A program made the position numbers and the translations under genes. The notes beneath the pieces are model-generated. The model did not search any database, was not told the DNA's origin, and was given only the letters and a program-made list of their open reading frames with translations. DNA of 64,000 bases from Sphingobium sp. MI1205 (lineage in GTDB: Bacteria > Pseudomonadota > Alphaproteobacteria > Sphingomonadales > Sphingomonadaceae). Location: assembly GCF_001563285.1 (NCBI RefSeq), contig NZ_CP005188.1:1555501-1619500 (forward strand), given 5' to 3'. This document shows, in pieces, positions 55,685 through 64,000 of this stretch (its first letter is position 1; each line of letters starts with the position of its first letter).

Positions 55685-56455
55685 TTAAACCCGTTCTTCC
55701 GTCAGAAACCTCCCAATCGCCTCGCCCAACTCCTTGCGGGTGACCGCGTTCATGTGATTTCCGGGTATCTCCACATAACGCCCGTTGGGCAATGTGTCGG
55801 CCAACTCCTGCGCTATCCCATTATCCTGATCGTCGGCGCCGCAGATGACCTCCGTGGGCTGCGCAAATTTTGCGATCGTCTCGGCAGGCGTATCCACAAA
55901 GGTGTTCAGGATGTGCAACATCGCTACCGGATCACCCTTGGTAGTTTTGAGAAAGGCTTCGGTCATCCATTCCGACGTACCGCGTTCGAACGTGCCCAGA
56001 TTGGTGAGGACGTTCTTATAATAGCCGCCCCTGTCCAGCGTCTGGACAAGCCCCCGCAACCCCATGCCAGCCAATATGACCCGACGAGGCGTCGCTCCTT
56101 GAGCGAGCATCCGTACGGTTGTGCGAGCGCCCAGCGAGTATCCGCCGAGGTCATAATCCGTCAGGCCCAGCTGATCGATGACCGCAAGATTATCATCGGT
56201 CAGGGCGTCCGGCGGATAAGCGTCGATGTGATGCGGTTTGCCACTCTCCCCATGACCGCGCAGGTCGGGCATGATCAGGCGGAACCCCGCTTCCACCAGG
56301 CGGGCGGCATGGCCGTAGCGCACCCAATTGGTCCAGGCGTTGGAAAAATAGCCATGGATCAGCACCAGGTCACGCCCCTGTCCCGCTACATGCACGGCGA
56401 TCGGCAGGCCGCCCAGGCCCTTGATCTCCAGCTTTTCCATTGCAAGGTCGGTCAT
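55685..56455 (-). CDS. Alpha/beta-hydrolase
   Basis: 256 residues. The oxyanion HG motif (LIHGYFSNAWTNWV), nucleophile elbow GGYSLGA (Ser), acid residue in VICGADDQDN and catalytic His in PGNHMNAV form a complete triad. ATG 56455 is preceded by AAGGAG at 5 nt; an in-frame GTG at 56461 would overlap the stop of the upstream gene. The substrate is unknown; it is probably a cytosolic esterase or epoxide hydrolase-like enzyme. It is coupled to the DUF2238 membrane gene. Confidence 0.85.
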   Translation of the reverse strand: MTDLAMEKLEIKGLGGLPIAVHVAGQGRDLVLIHGYFSNAWTNWVRYGHAARLVEAGFRLIMPDLRGHGESGKPHHIDAYPPDALTDDNLAVIDQLGLTDYDLGGYSLGARTTVRMLAQGATPRRVILAGMGLRGLVQTLDRGGYYKNVLTNLGTFERGTSEWMTEAFLKTTKGDPVAMLHILNTFVDTPAETIAKFAQPTEVICGADDQDNGIAQELADTLPNGRYVEIPGNHMNAVTRKELGEAIGRFLTEERV

Positions 56456-56457
56456 GG

Positions 56458-57147
56458 TCACTCCTTGGGCGTATCAGCCGCGTCCGATATGGCCTCCACC
56501 ACAGCTTGTCGAGAGCCGCGCGAGCAAAGAAATAGCAGCGCGATCAAGGCGCCTACCTGCGCGCAGGCCAAGTCCTTCTGGGGATCCCACACATCGCCCT
56601 GCTGTCCATTATACCACTCGGCGGTTTCCCCCTCCGCCATAAGCGTCAGAAGCCATTCGAACACTTCGTACAGCGCGCCGACGAAGCCGATCACGACAAA
56701 GCCGAACAGCATGCTCCAGCGAAACGACATGCCGCCCCAGCGCCGGGCGATCTCTGCGAGCGGAGCAATTAGGAGCAGCCCAAAGGCGAAATGGACGATG
56801 CGATCATAACCGTTGCGCGCCCACCCAAAGGCGGAGGAAAGATCATGGCCGGTAAGCGCGCGCGTCCATTCATCATATGGCACATATGAATAGATGTAGC
56901 GGCCGCCCAGCGTATGCAGCAGCAGGAAGGCGAAGATACACGCGACCGCGCTGCTCGTCAGCGGCCAGCGACGAAGCATCCACGGGGCGGCAATCGCCAA
57001 GGCCAGCGTCGGTCCATGCTGAAGCGGCGCGAGTTCGGGAAAGGGCTGGTCGATCTGCGAAGCGGCAATGGCGGCGACCAGCAGCAGGATCATCCAGCGC
57101 TGCGCTATCGGAAGGCTTTTCCAGACAGCAGCAGCGCCAGGGATCAT
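56458..57147 (-). CDS. DUF2238 (YjdF-like) membrane protein
   Basis: 229 residues with about six hydrophobic segments (including MILLLVAAIAASQI, AVACIFAFLLLHTLGG, FAFGLLLIAPLAEIA and MLFGFVVIGFVGALYEVFEWL). The GxYxYSYVPYDEW stretch and FEW near the fifth segment are family marks of DUF2238. The function is not established. It lies 9 bp after asd and ahead of a hydrolase, so it is likely transcribed with asd. Confidence 0.85.
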   Translation of the reverse strand: MIPGAAAVWKSLPIAQRWMILLLVAAIAASQIDQPFPELAPLQHGPTLALAIAAPWMLRRWPLTSSAVACIFAFLLLHTLGGRYIYSYVPYDEWTRALTGHDLSSAFGWARNGYDRIVHFAFGLLLIAPLAEIARRWGGMSFRWSMLFGFVVIGFVGALYEVFEWLLTLMAEGETAEWYNGQQGDVWDPQKDLACAQVGALIALLFLCSRGSRQAVVEAISDAADTPKE

Positions 57148-57156
57148 ATGGAAGGC

Positions 57157-58182
57157 TCAGCCCTTCTTAAGGTGACGGCGGCCCAGCAGCTCGGCGATCT
57201 GCACGGCATTCAGAGCCGCGCCCTTGCGAAGGTTATCGCTGACGCACCAGAGCGACAGGCCGTTATCAACGGTCGAATCTTCGCGAACGCGGCTGATGAA
57301 AGTCGCATAGTCGCCCACGCATTCGACGGGGGTGACGTAGCCGCCATCCTCACGCTTGTCGACCAACATCACGCCCGGCGCTTCACGCAGGATATCCTGA
57401 GCCTTCTTGGCCGAAATCTCGTTCTCGAACTCGATGTTCAGCGCTTCGGAATGGCCGACGAACACGGGCACGCGAACGCAGGTCGCCGTGATCTTCACCT
57501 TGGGATCGAGGATCTTCTTGGTTTCCGCCACCATCTTCCATTCTTCCTTGGTCGAGCCATCGTCCAGGAAAACGTCGATGTGCGGGATCACGTTGAAGGC
57601 GATCTGCTTCGTGAACTTCTTGGGTTCGGCTGGATCGCCGACGAAGATATTGCGCGACTGTTCGAACAGTTCGTCCATGCCCGCCTTGCCCGCGCCGGAA
57701 ACCGACTGGTAAGTGGCGACGACGACGCGCTTGATCTTTGCTGCGTCATGCAGCGGCTTCAACGCCACCACCATCTGCGCGGTTGAGCAGTTGGGGTTCG
57801 CGATGATGTTCTTCTTCTTATAGCCGTCGATCGCGTCCGGGTTCACTTCGGGCACGATCAGCGGCACATCGGGGTCCATGCGGTAAAGCGACGAATTGTC
57901 GATCACCACGCAACCCGCCGCTGCCGCCTTGGGCGCATATTCAGCCGTCGGGCCAGAGCCAGCGGCGAACAGTGCAATATCCCATCCGGTAAAATCGAAA
58001 TGCTCGATATTCTGGCATTTGATGGTCTTGCCGGTGTCGCCGAAATCGACGGACAGGCCCTGCGACCGGGGCGAAGCGACCGCCGCGATCTCGTCAATAG
58101 GAAACTCCCGCTCGGCGAGAATGGTCAACATTTCGCGGCCCACATTGCCCGTGGCACCAACGACGACGACCTTGTAACCCAT
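57157..58182 (-). CDS. asd: Aspartate-semialdehyde dehydrogenase
   Basis: 341 residues. NADP site GATGNVGREMLTIL at 9-22, catalytic Cys132 in ANPNCSTAQMV, substrate Arg in VRVPVFVGHSEAL, and QSVSGAGKAGMDEL. It makes aspartate semialdehyde, the branch point to lysine/diaminopimelate, threonine and methionine. The ATG at 58182 (MGYKVVVVGA) is the usual start; the frame upstream is open but not coding. Confidence 0.96.
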   Translation of the reverse strand: MGYKVVVVGATGNVGREMLTILAEREFPIDEIAAVASPRSQGLSVDFGDTGKTIKCQNIEHFDFTGWDIALFAAGSGPTAEYAPKAAAAGCVVIDNSSLYRMDPDVPLIVPEVNPDAIDGYKKKNIIANPNCSTAQMVVALKPLHDAAKIKRVVVATYQSVSGAGKAGMDELFEQSRNIFVGDPAEPKKFTKQIAFNVIPHIDVFLDDGSTKEEWKMVAETKKILDPKVKITATCVRVPVFVGHSEALNIEFENEISAKKAQDILREAPGVMLVDKREDGGYVTPVECVGDYATFISRVREDSTVDNGLSLWCVSDNLRKGAALNAVQIAELLGRRHLKKG

Positions 58183-58285
58183 GACTAAAGACTCCACTCC
58201 ATGCGAAATTGCGGAGTGCGCGCCATAGCGCCGTCGCGCAAATTGTCCAGCAGGAAGCGGTTTGCCGGCGGAAAGCGAGCCTTTG

Positions 58286-60514
58286 CTATCTGGCAGGCGA
58301 TCGAGGCGCCGTCCCATGCCTGGCGAGGAAATCTTCGATCGTACGCCACAGGTGAACGCTGATCCGCGGCCCGCCTACCCGATGGGCCTGTCCCGGATAG
58401 ACCATCATTTCGAATGGGACCGCAGTCGCCTGCATCCTTGCCATCAACGCCGTGCTATTGTCGAATACGACATTGTCATCCGACATACCGTGAATGAGTA
58501 GCAGCGGGTCTCTTATCTTCACGGCTTCGTCGATCGCCCCGGATGCCGGGTAGGCGCTTGGCTTGTCCTGTGGCTTGCCCAGATAGCGTTCAGTGTAATG
58601 CGTGTCGTACAGCTCCCACCGCGTGACCGGCGCACCGGCGATTGCGGCGGAAAAGACGCCGGGCGCCTTCTCCAACATCTTCACCGACATATAGCCGCCA
58701 TAGGACCAGCCATAGGTGGCGACCCTCTGCGGATCGACAAAGGCCTGGGCCTTCAGCCATTCGACGCCCTGCAATTGGTCATCCACCTCCACGGTGCCCA
58801 TCGCGCGATAGAGATGATCCTCGAACACTTTGCCCCGATCGGGCGTGCCGCGATTATCGACGGCAAAGACGATCCAGCCCTGCTGGACCAGATATTGATA
58901 TAGTGGCGAATTCCACTGATTTGTCACGACACGCCCGCCGCCCGGACCGCCATAATGAAGCATGAACACCGGGTATCGCTTACCTGGCTCAAGCGGGGGG
59001 GTAAGGATGCGGGTATATAGCGTGGTTCCGTCAGCAGCCTTGATCGTGCCGAACTTCGTTTTCACATGATTGGCAAGATAAGGCGCGTAGGGATGGTCGC
59101 CGGCCAGCATATTTTCAGACAGCCATTGCAATCGCTGACCTCCCTGGTCAGCAAGATAGACCTGCTTTGGCTGATCCACATTGCTGCGGGATATGACGAG
59201 GCGCGTCGCCGCGCCATCCATCACCGCATCATTCCACCAGCCATTGCTAGTCAGCTGGCGAAGCGCGCCCTTGGCCGATAGCGGCGCTGCATAGAGCTGC
59301 TGCTCCAGCGGCGTCTCACGATTGCCGGTGAAGTAGACGATGCCCTGCTTCTCATCGACAGCGACGACGTCGCGTACTTCCCACGGCCCGCTCGTCAGCG
59401 CGGTCCATTTGCTGCCACGCACATGATAGAGATGGCCGTGACCGCTGCGCTCGGACCACCATAGGAAGCTGCCATCGCCCAGCGGCGTGAAATTGTTGCT
59501 CAGGTTGACCCAACTTTTGGCCCTTTCGGTCAGCACAATCTTCGCCTTGCCGCTCGCGGGATCGACGGCGAGCAGGTCCAGCGTCTTCTGATCGCGGCTC
59601 TGGCGCTGGACATAAAGCAGCGCGCTGTCTTTCGACCAATTGACGCGCGCCAGATAGATGTCTGGGTCCGGCCCTAGATCAACCTCCACCTGGCCCGATC
59701 CGTCGGGCTTCATCACGTAAAGTTCAACCAGAGCATTGGGTGTGCCGGCGGCGGGATAACGCTGCTGATAAACTTTGGTCCCTTCGCCGCCGATCGCCGT
59801 GCGGGTTACAACGCCGACAGGTTCCTCATCGACCCTTGCCACCGCGATCAGCCGGTCATCCGGGGACCACCAATAGCCGGTGCGCCGATCCATTTCCTCC
59901 TGCGCGACGAACTCGGCAACACCCCAACTTACCGTGTCGCTTGCGCCCTGCGTCACTTGCCGTTCTTCGCCGCCGATCGGCTGAACAAACAGGTTGCCGC
60001 CACGCACAAAGGAAACGTAGCCGCCCCTGGGGCTGACGACTCCGTTCAGTTCACCATCGGGCGTATTTGTCAGGCGGGTGACATCGCCATCCAGCGCCGC
60101 GAGGTACAGGTCGCCGTCGATAGGCACCAGAATGCTTTTGCCATCGGGCGCCCAATCATAGCTGACGATACCCGTATTCCCCGCAACCGAGCGGTCCCGC
60201 TCTCGCTGCATCTTTTCCGCTTCGGAAAGCTCCGCGCCGCTACCGGTCTTTTTTGAATCGACCAGCATTCGTTCGGCTCCGGTCGAACTGTCGATCGCCC
60301 AAAGGTCGAGCCGCTCCTTTTCATCCACGCGCGGCTTGAGCAGGGTAACCAGCTTGCCATCAGGCGAGAGCTTGAGCGCACGGGGCTGCGGACCCGACAG
60401 GTCTGGACTGGCAAAGACCCGCTCAAGCGTCAGCTTCTGCTGCGCGACAGCCGGATCGGCGGCGCTCGCCAGCAGCGCGCCGATAGCCGCGCCACCCTTA
60501 AGGAATGAGGACAT
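58286..60514 (-). CDS. S9 family (dipeptidyl peptidase IV-like) serine peptidase
   Basis: 742 residues with a signal peptide (about 1-25, …DPAVAQQ). An eight-bladed propeller region (about 40-470) precedes the alpha/beta-hydrolase domain. The catalytic set is Ser604 in GWSYGGYMS, Asp in GMSDDNVVF, and His in GQAHRVG. It removes X-Pro/Ala dipeptides from N-termini of periplasmic peptides. ATG 60514 (MSSFLKGGAAIGALLASAADP) gives the signal peptide; an upstream in-frame start at 60541 would spoil it. It is followed by asd on the same strand. Confidence 0.93.
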   Translation of the reverse strand: MSSFLKGGAAIGALLASAADPAVAQQKLTLERVFASPDLSGPQPRALKLSPDGKLVTLLKPRVDEKERLDLWAIDSSTGAERMLVDSKKTGSGAELSEAEKMQRERDRSVAGNTGIVSYDWAPDGKSILVPIDGDLYLAALDGDVTRLTNTPDGELNGVVSPRGGYVSFVRGGNLFVQPIGGEERQVTQGASDTVSWGVAEFVAQEEMDRRTGYWWSPDDRLIAVARVDEEPVGVVTRTAIGGEGTKVYQQRYPAAGTPNALVELYVMKPDGSGQVEVDLGPDPDIYLARVNWSKDSALLYVQRQSRDQKTLDLLAVDPASGKAKIVLTERAKSWVNLSNNFTPLGDGSFLWWSERSGHGHLYHVRGSKWTALTSGPWEVRDVVAVDEKQGIVYFTGNRETPLEQQLYAAPLSAKGALRQLTSNGWWNDAVMDGAATRLVISRSNVDQPKQVYLADQGGQRLQWLSENMLAGDHPYAPYLANHVKTKFGTIKAADGTTLYTRILTPPLEPGKRYPVFMLHYGGPGGGRVVTNQWNSPLYQYLVQQGWIVFAVDNRGTPDRGKVFEDHLYRAMGTVEVDDQLQGVEWLKAQAFVDPQRVATYGWSYGGYMSVKMLEKAPGVFSAAIAGAPVTRWELYDTHYTERYLGKPQDKPSAYPASGAIDEAVKIRDPLLLIHGMSDDNVVFDNSTALMARMQATAVPFEMMVYPGQAHRVGGPRISVHLWRTIEDFLARHGTAPRSPAR

Positions 60515-60629
60515 TCTTATCCTTTCGTCTCGACCGCCCAAGAGCCAGATCGAGCGACAGAATTAACGCCGCGCAGACGAAAAGATCAATGTAGGGAAAT
60601 AATATTTCCTGCCACAGCCTTGGAGGCCG

Positions 60630-60704
60630 TGGTGGGCGCGACAGGGATTGAACCTGTGACCCCACCCGTGTGAAGGGTGTGCTCTACCGCTGAGCTACGC
60701 GCCC
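60630..60704 (-). tRNA. tRNA-Val(CAC)
   Basis: 75 nt with encoded CCA. Acceptor GGGCGCG/CGCGCCC with discriminator A, D-arm TAGCTCAGCGGTAGAGCA, anticodon stem CACCC/GGGTG around TTCACAC (anticodon CAC, reads GTG), and T-arm CACAGGTTCAATCCCTGT. Confidence 0.97.
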
Positions 60705-60839
60705 CCTGAAAGGAGGATGCGGCCATTGGCACCCGACACGGTTGCTGTCAAGAAGCCGCGAAATGGAAATTGCAAAATGGGCTTATTGCCTTTTTACGTG
60801 GCCGCGATAGGGAACAGGTCCAACCGGGAGTTAGCGTCG

Positions 60840-60965
60840 ATGCGTCCAACCATTGCCCTTGTGATTACTGGCTTGCTTCTCACCACATTAGCCGCGTGCA
60901 ACACCGTGAAGGGCGTTGGCCGGGATATTGAATCGGTTGGCCGGGCTGGCGAGAGGGCGATGTAA
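60840..60965 (+). CDS. Entericidin-like small lipoprotein
   Basis: 41 residues: MRPTIALVITGLLLTTLAAC is a lipoprotein signal with lipobox L-A-A-C, followed by the entericidin tail NTVKGVGRDIESVGRAGERA. This matches the EcnA/EcnB family, bacteriolytic or envelope-stress lipoproteins. ATG 60840 is preceded by CGGGAGTTAGC. No antidote pair is visible, as in most alphaproteobacteria. Confidence 0.85.
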   Translation: MRPTIALVITGLLLTTLAACNTVKGVGRDIESVGRAGERAM

Positions 60966-60991
60966 GCTCGCCTGCGCGTGAGCTGATCGGA

Positions 60992-61180
60992 TTATTGCAG
61001 CACGCGGTTGAGCATGGCCGCGTCTTTTTCCAGCCGGACGCCATCGCAATCCGGCTCACCGCAGTTGCACGCGGCGATGGTATAGCGCACGCCGCACATG
61101 ACAAGGACGTCATGGTCGAAGGAATAGTTCGAAATGCCTGCGCGCTCGACCTTTTCGCGAGCTCTCGCCTTCAAAGACAT
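60992..61180 (-). CDS. Small Cys-containing hypothetical protein
   Basis: 62 residues: basic N-terminus, then VLVMCGVRYTIAACNCGEPDCDGVRLEKD with four Cys in a C-x(9)-C-x-C-x(4)-C arrangement, which could bind a metal. No signal or membrane segment. GGAGGA lies 8 nt before ATG 61180; an upstream in-frame ATG at 61186 sits too close to it. I do not recognise a named family. The frame and ribosome site make it likely real. Confidence 0.65.
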   Translation of the reverse strand: MSLKARAREKVERAGISNYSFDHDVLVMCGVRYTIAACNCGEPDCDGVRLEKDAAMLNRVLQ

Positions 61181-61316
61181 CGGCATTTCCTCCAATCTAC
61201 AGGCGCTCATGATCCGTGCTGCTGTGCACAAAGTCAATTAACCGGCATTGGTTCCTGAACGGATTGTCATAATTCTGTCCAGAAAATGACACGCTCCAAC
61301 GCCCTTAGCCACTATG

Positions 61317-61345
61317 CTTGCGCGGTAGCCCATTCGCTCCCATAT
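61317..61345 (+). promoter_or_regulatory. Sigma-32 (RpoH)-like promoter of hslVU
   Basis: CTTGCGC (61317-61323), 14 nt, then TCCCATAT (61338-61345), close to the heat-shock consensus CTTGAAA-N11-16-CCCCATNT. hslVU is a classic heat-shock operon, which fits. If correct, the mRNA would start around 61351, close to the chosen hslV ATG at 61354. Confidence 0.4.
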
Positions 61346-61353
61346 GCCGCCCC

Positions 61354-61920
61354 ATGAATGACCAACGCTCCAGCACCATGCCTACCTGGCATGGCACCAC
61401 CATCATGTCGGTACGTAAGAACGGGAAGGTAATCGTGGCCGGCGATGGCCAGGTTTCCATGGGCCAGACGGTGATGAAGCCCAATGCCCGCAAGGTCCGG
61501 CGGCTTCATGACGGCTCGGTTATCGGCGGCTTTGCGGGCGCAACGGCCGACGCGTTCACGCTGTTTGAACGTCTTGAGGCGAAGCTTGAGCGCCACAACG
61601 GCCAACTCATGCGGGCGGCTGTTGAACTGGCCAAGGATTGGCGCACCGACAAATATCTGCGCAACCTGGAAGCGATGATGATTGTGGCGGACAAGGATGT
61701 CACCTTGATCCTGACCGGCAATGGCGACGTACTTGAGCCGGTGGGCGGAGTCGCAGCAATCGGCTCTGGCGGCAATTTCGCGCTCGCCGCCGCACGCGCC
61801 CTGGTTGAATATGAGGAAGACGCCGAAACGCTGGCCCGCAAGGCCATGGCCGTTGCGGCGGACATCTGCGTCTACACCAACGACCAGCTCACAATCGAAG
61901 AACTGAAAAGCGCTTCCTGA
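61354..61920 (+). CDS. hslV: HslV (ClpQ) protease subunit
   Basis: 188 residues, proteasome-beta-like Ntn-hydrolase. The catalytic Thr15 becomes N-terminal after removal of a short propeptide (WHG then [18 protein letters not shown]). The remaining motifs ([31 protein letters not shown]) fit the family. It pairs with HslU to degrade misfolded proteins. ATG 61354 is the best start by length of propeptide; ATG 61378 (MPTWHGTT) is possible if transcription begins at the heat-shock-like promoter at 61317. Confidence 0.95.
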   Translation: MNDQRSSTMPTWHGTTIMSVRKNGKVIVAGDGQVSMGQTVMKPNARKVRRLHDGSVIGGFAGATADAFTLFERLEAKLERHNGQLMRAAVELAKDWRTDKYLRNLEAMMIVADKDVTLILTGNGDVLEPVGGVAAIGSGGNFALAAARALVEYEEDAETLARKAMAVAADICVYTNDQLTIEELKSAS

Positions 61921-61963
61921 TCGGGGAAGGCTCGCAATCCTGCTCCGACAAGCCCATCCCCCA

Positions 61964-61985
61964 CCCCTCCGTCGAGAAGGAGGGG
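61964..61985 (+). other. Stem-loop in the hslV-hslU gap
   Basis: CCCCTCC (61964-61970) pairs with GGAGGGG (61979-61985) around GTCGAGAA, immediately before the AGAAGGA ribosome site of hslU. It could modulate hslU translation or be a fragment of a common intergenic repeat. Confidence 0.4.
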
Positions 61986-61997
61986 AGAAGGACAGAA

Positions 61998-63299
61998 ATG
62001 AACGACAATCTGACCCCCAAAGCCATTGTTTCCGCGCTGGACGCACATATCATAGGGCAGGCGGATGCAAAGCGCGCCGTTGCTGTCGCCCTGCGCAACC
62101 GCTGGCGTCGCCAGCGCCTGTCGCCCGATCTGCGCGATGAGGTGACGCCCAAGAATATCCTGATGATTGGGCCCACAGGCTGCGGCAAGACCGAGATCAG
62201 CCGCCGTCTGGCGAAGCTGGCCGACGCGCCCTTCGTGAAGGTGGAAGCGACCAAGTTCACCGAAGTCGGCTATGTCGGCCGCGACGTCGAGCAGATCGTC
62301 CGCGATCTGGTCGAGGAAGCCGTGCGTCTTGAAAAAGACCGCCGCCGGGAAGCCGTGCGCGAGGCCGCCTCGGAAGCCGCAATGGCGCGCCTGCTCGATG
62401 CGCTCACCGGCAAGGAAGCGAGCGAGGCCACCCGCCTTTCCTTTCGGCAGCGGATCGAAAATAACCAGATGAACGATGTCGAGGTTGAGGTGGAAGTCGC
62501 CGACAGCCCTTCCATGCCGATGGAGATCCCCGGCATGGGCGGACAGATTGGCATGATCAACCTGTCGGACATGATGTCGAAGGCGTTTGGCCAGACGCAG
62601 AAGAAGCGCCGCAAGCTGCGCGTCGCGGAAGCCTGGGACAAGCTGGTCGAGGAAGAGCAGGACAAGCGGCTCGATCAGGACGACGTCGCTCGCGTCGCCA
62701 TCACCAGCGCCGAGCAGAACGGCATCGTTTTCCTGGACGAGATCGACAAGATCGCAGTCAGCGATGTGCGGGGCGGCTCCGTCAGCCGGGAAGGCGTGCA
62801 GCGCGACCTCTTGCCATTGATCGAAGGGACCACCGTCTCGACCAAATATGGCCCGCTCAAAACCGACCATATCCTGTTCATCGCGTCCGGCGCATTTCAT
62901 GTCGCCAAGCCGAGCGACCTGTTGCCCGAGCTTCAGGGCCGCCTTCCCATCCGCGTTGAGCTAAAGGCGCTGACCGAGGATGATTTCGTCTCCATCCTGT
63001 CGGACACCAAAGCCAGTCTTGTTGCGCAATATCGCGCGCTGTTGGCGACCGAAGGCGTTACGATCGACCTGACGCCGGACGGCATCCGCGCTGTCGCGAA
63101 AATCGCGGCGGAAGTGAATGGTGAGATCGAGAATATCGGCGCCCGTCGCCTTCAGACGGTCATGGAAAAGCTGCTGGAGGATGTGAGCTTTGATGCCGAG
63201 GACCGCAAAGGCGAAACGCTCGTGATAGACGCTGCCTATGTTGAAAAGCAGTTGAGCGAAGTCGCGCGGAACACCGACCTCAGCAAATATGTGCTCTGA
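61998..63299 (+). CDS. hslU: HslU (ClpY) unfoldase
   Basis: 433 residues, AAA+ unfoldase. Walker [10 protein letters not shown] (58-66), pore loop GYVG (91-94), Walker [10 protein letters not shown] and arginine-finger/sensor motifs, plus the I domain (about 110-240) and the C-terminal HslV-docking tail (NTDLSKYVL). It unfolds substrates and passes them to HslV. AGAAGGA precedes ATG 61998. Confidence 0.96.
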   Translation: MNDNLTPKAIVSALDAHIIGQADAKRAVAVALRNRWRRQRLSPDLRDEVTPKNILMIGPTGCGKTEISRRLAKLADAPFVKVEATKFTEVGYVGRDVEQIVRDLVEEAVRLEKDRRREAVREAASEAAMARLLDALTGKEASEATRLSFRQRIENNQMNDVEVEVEVADSPSMPMEIPGMGGQIGMINLSDMMSKAFGQTQKKRRKLRVAEAWDKLVEEEQDKRLDQDDVARVAITSAEQNGIVFLDEIDKIAVSDVRGGSVSREGVQRDLLPLIEGTTVSTKYGPLKTDHILFIASGAFHVAKPSDLLPELQGRLPIRVELKALTEDDFVSILSDTKASLVAQYRALLATEGVTIDLTPDGIRAVAKIAAEVNGEIENIGARRLQTVMEKLLEDVSFDAEDRKGETLVIDAAYVEKQLSEVARNTDLSKYVL

Positions 63300-63314
63300 C
63301 CAACGTGCATAGTG

Positions 63315-63363
63315 TCGAGCGAAGTCGGGAAGCGCCTGCGTCGCCCATCTCGACTACGCTCGA
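63315..63363. repeat. REP-like inverted repeat
   Basis: TCGAGCGAAGTCG (63315-63327) and CGACTACGCTCGA (63351-63363) are reverse complements except for one position. Such TCGACTACGCTCGA units are widespread short intergenic repeats in sphingomonads, seen here just downstream of hslU. Confidence 0.55.
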
Positions 63364-63373
63364 TACGAACAGG

Positions 63374-63478
63374 CTAGAGCATGATCCAATCATATTGAAT
63401 CGGATCATGCTCCATGTCCTTGGTTTTACGCATTTTCCGAGCCAGCAGGTGATGCCACCTACTTCGAAAATGCTCTAG
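63374..63478. repeat. Palindromic miniature repeat element
   Basis: Outer arms CTAGAGCAT (63374-63382) and ATGCTCTAG (63470-63478) bound two inner inverted repeats: GAGCATGATCC/GGATCATGCTC (63377-63412) and GCATTTTC/GAAAATGC (63430-63473) with AGGTG/CACCT inside. It is a ~105-bp non-coding element between hslU and proS. The shape is that of a MITE-like or RPE-type intergenic repeat of alphaproteobacteria; I see no coding frame. Confidence 0.65.
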
Positions 63479-63482
63479 CAGT

Positions 63483-64000
63483 TTAGTAGCTACGCCCAAC
63501 CAGCACCCGCTCGACAGCCTTCTCTCCGGTGAAGATGCAGCTGCCATCGGCCGCATCGGCGTCCAGCGGCACGTTGCGGAGAGTCAGCTTTTCGCCCTTT
63601 AGCCATTCGATCACCTTGTCCAATGCGGGACCGGTTGGCTTGGCCCACTCGACCAGCGCCCAGCCCGGTTTCTTGCTAGCGCCGAAATATGCTTTCAACG
63701 CATCAAGCGAGGTGATCGACTTGTCGATATTCCCAATCAGGCGCGCCTGTGCCTCGCTGAACAACCCCTGCTGGATTTCCGCCAATATGCCCGTCGCAGC
63801 GTCCAGGAAATCTCCCTTAGCGACGATCTGGCTGTCGAGCTTTCCATCCTCCCGGTAAAGCCGATCGCGGCGCAGCACGGACACATTGCCGCCCGCAACG
63901 TCGCGGCCGCCGACCTCGACCACGATTGGTGCGCCCTTCTTCACCCAGCCCCAACGCTTGTTGGCCGCCTTGGCGGGCCGCTTGTCCAGCATCGCGCGAA
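63483..64000 (-). CDS. proS: Prolyl-tRNA synthetase, C-terminal part (cut by window edge)
   Basis: The frame is open from the right edge to the stop at 63483-63485, giving the last ~172 residues. It reads RWGWVKKGAPIVVEVGGRDVAGGNVSVLRRD and, near the end, CIFTGEKAVERVLVGRSY, the C-terminal anticodon-binding and tail segments of the alphaproteobacterial (archaeal-like) ProRS. The catalytic core and any editing domain lie beyond the window. It converges on hslU across the repeat elements. Confidence 0.85.
   Translation of the reverse strand, partial: RAMLDKRPAKAANKRWGWVKKGAPIVVEVGGRDVAGGNVSVLRRDRLYREDGKLDSQIVAKGDFLDAATGILAEIQQGLFSEAQARLIGNIDKSITSLDALKAYFGASKKPGWALVEWAKPTGPALDKVIEWLKGEKLTLRNVPLDADAADGSCIFTGEKAVERVLVGRSY

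Overview
The window is about 63-65% GC, gene-dense, and reads as the chromosome of a sphingomonad alphaproteobacterium (Sphingobium/Novosphingobium type). The evidence is the dusB-ntrB-ntrC-ntrY-ntrX-hfq-hflX order, a two-domain Hfq, a fused IspDF, a DivL-type kinase with Tyr in place of the phospho-acceptor His, AddAB recombination genes, and the tmk-holB-metG-tatD-MBL operon. These calls come from reading motifs and gene order; no database search was run.

Layout. 1-3.9 kb: the 3' part of a nitrate ABC transporter operon (nrtA fragment, nrtB, nrtC) with an outer-membrane alginate-export-type channel. 4.07-5.46 kb: tRNA-Pro followed by a decayed, gene-poor stretch with broken chemotaxis-receptor-like and phospholipase-D-like genes. 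5.5-14.1 kb: a small repeat lipoprotein, an M28 peptidase, ettA, an acylphosphatase/NYN/carbonic anhydrase unit, lipA, a COQ10/RatA-like gene, pncC and ispDF. 14.2-23.5 kb: the nitrogen-regulatory run dusB-ntrBC-ntrYX, then hfq and hflX. 23.5-33.5 kb: mazG, an MFS carrier and a tightly overlapped minus-strand operon (dacC-tmk-holB-metG-tatD-MBL-retropepsin-MFS), plus a lytic transglycosylase. 33.6-40.3 kb: tRNA-Ser, small genes, secA, argJ, an inositol-monophosphatase-like gene and trxA. 40.3-52.8 kb: addA, addB, murU, amgK, tsaE, divL and ahcY, all on the minus strand. 52.9-64 kb: yqgE, a peroxiredoxin, amn, a hydrolase, a DUF2238 gene, asd, an S9 peptidase, tRNA-Val, hslVU and the 3' part of proS.

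The most notable non-coding signal is a 28-bp sequence at 24409-24436, between mazG and the MFS gene. It matches the XerCD dif architecture, and its XerD arm is identical to that of E. coli dif. Gene orientation flips at this point (mostly + to the left, mostly - to the right). FtsK KOPS-like octamers also mostly point towards it. I therefore infer that the window spans the chromosome terminus.

Themes that connect the genes are nitrogen (nitrate uptake plus NtrBC/NtrYX), envelope and peptidoglycan turnover (DacC, lytic transglycosylase, MurU/AmgK recycling), genome maintenance (AddAB, HolB, Tmk, dif), protein quality control (HslVU, S9 and M28 peptidases), and the methyl cycle and cell cycle (AhcY beside DivL).
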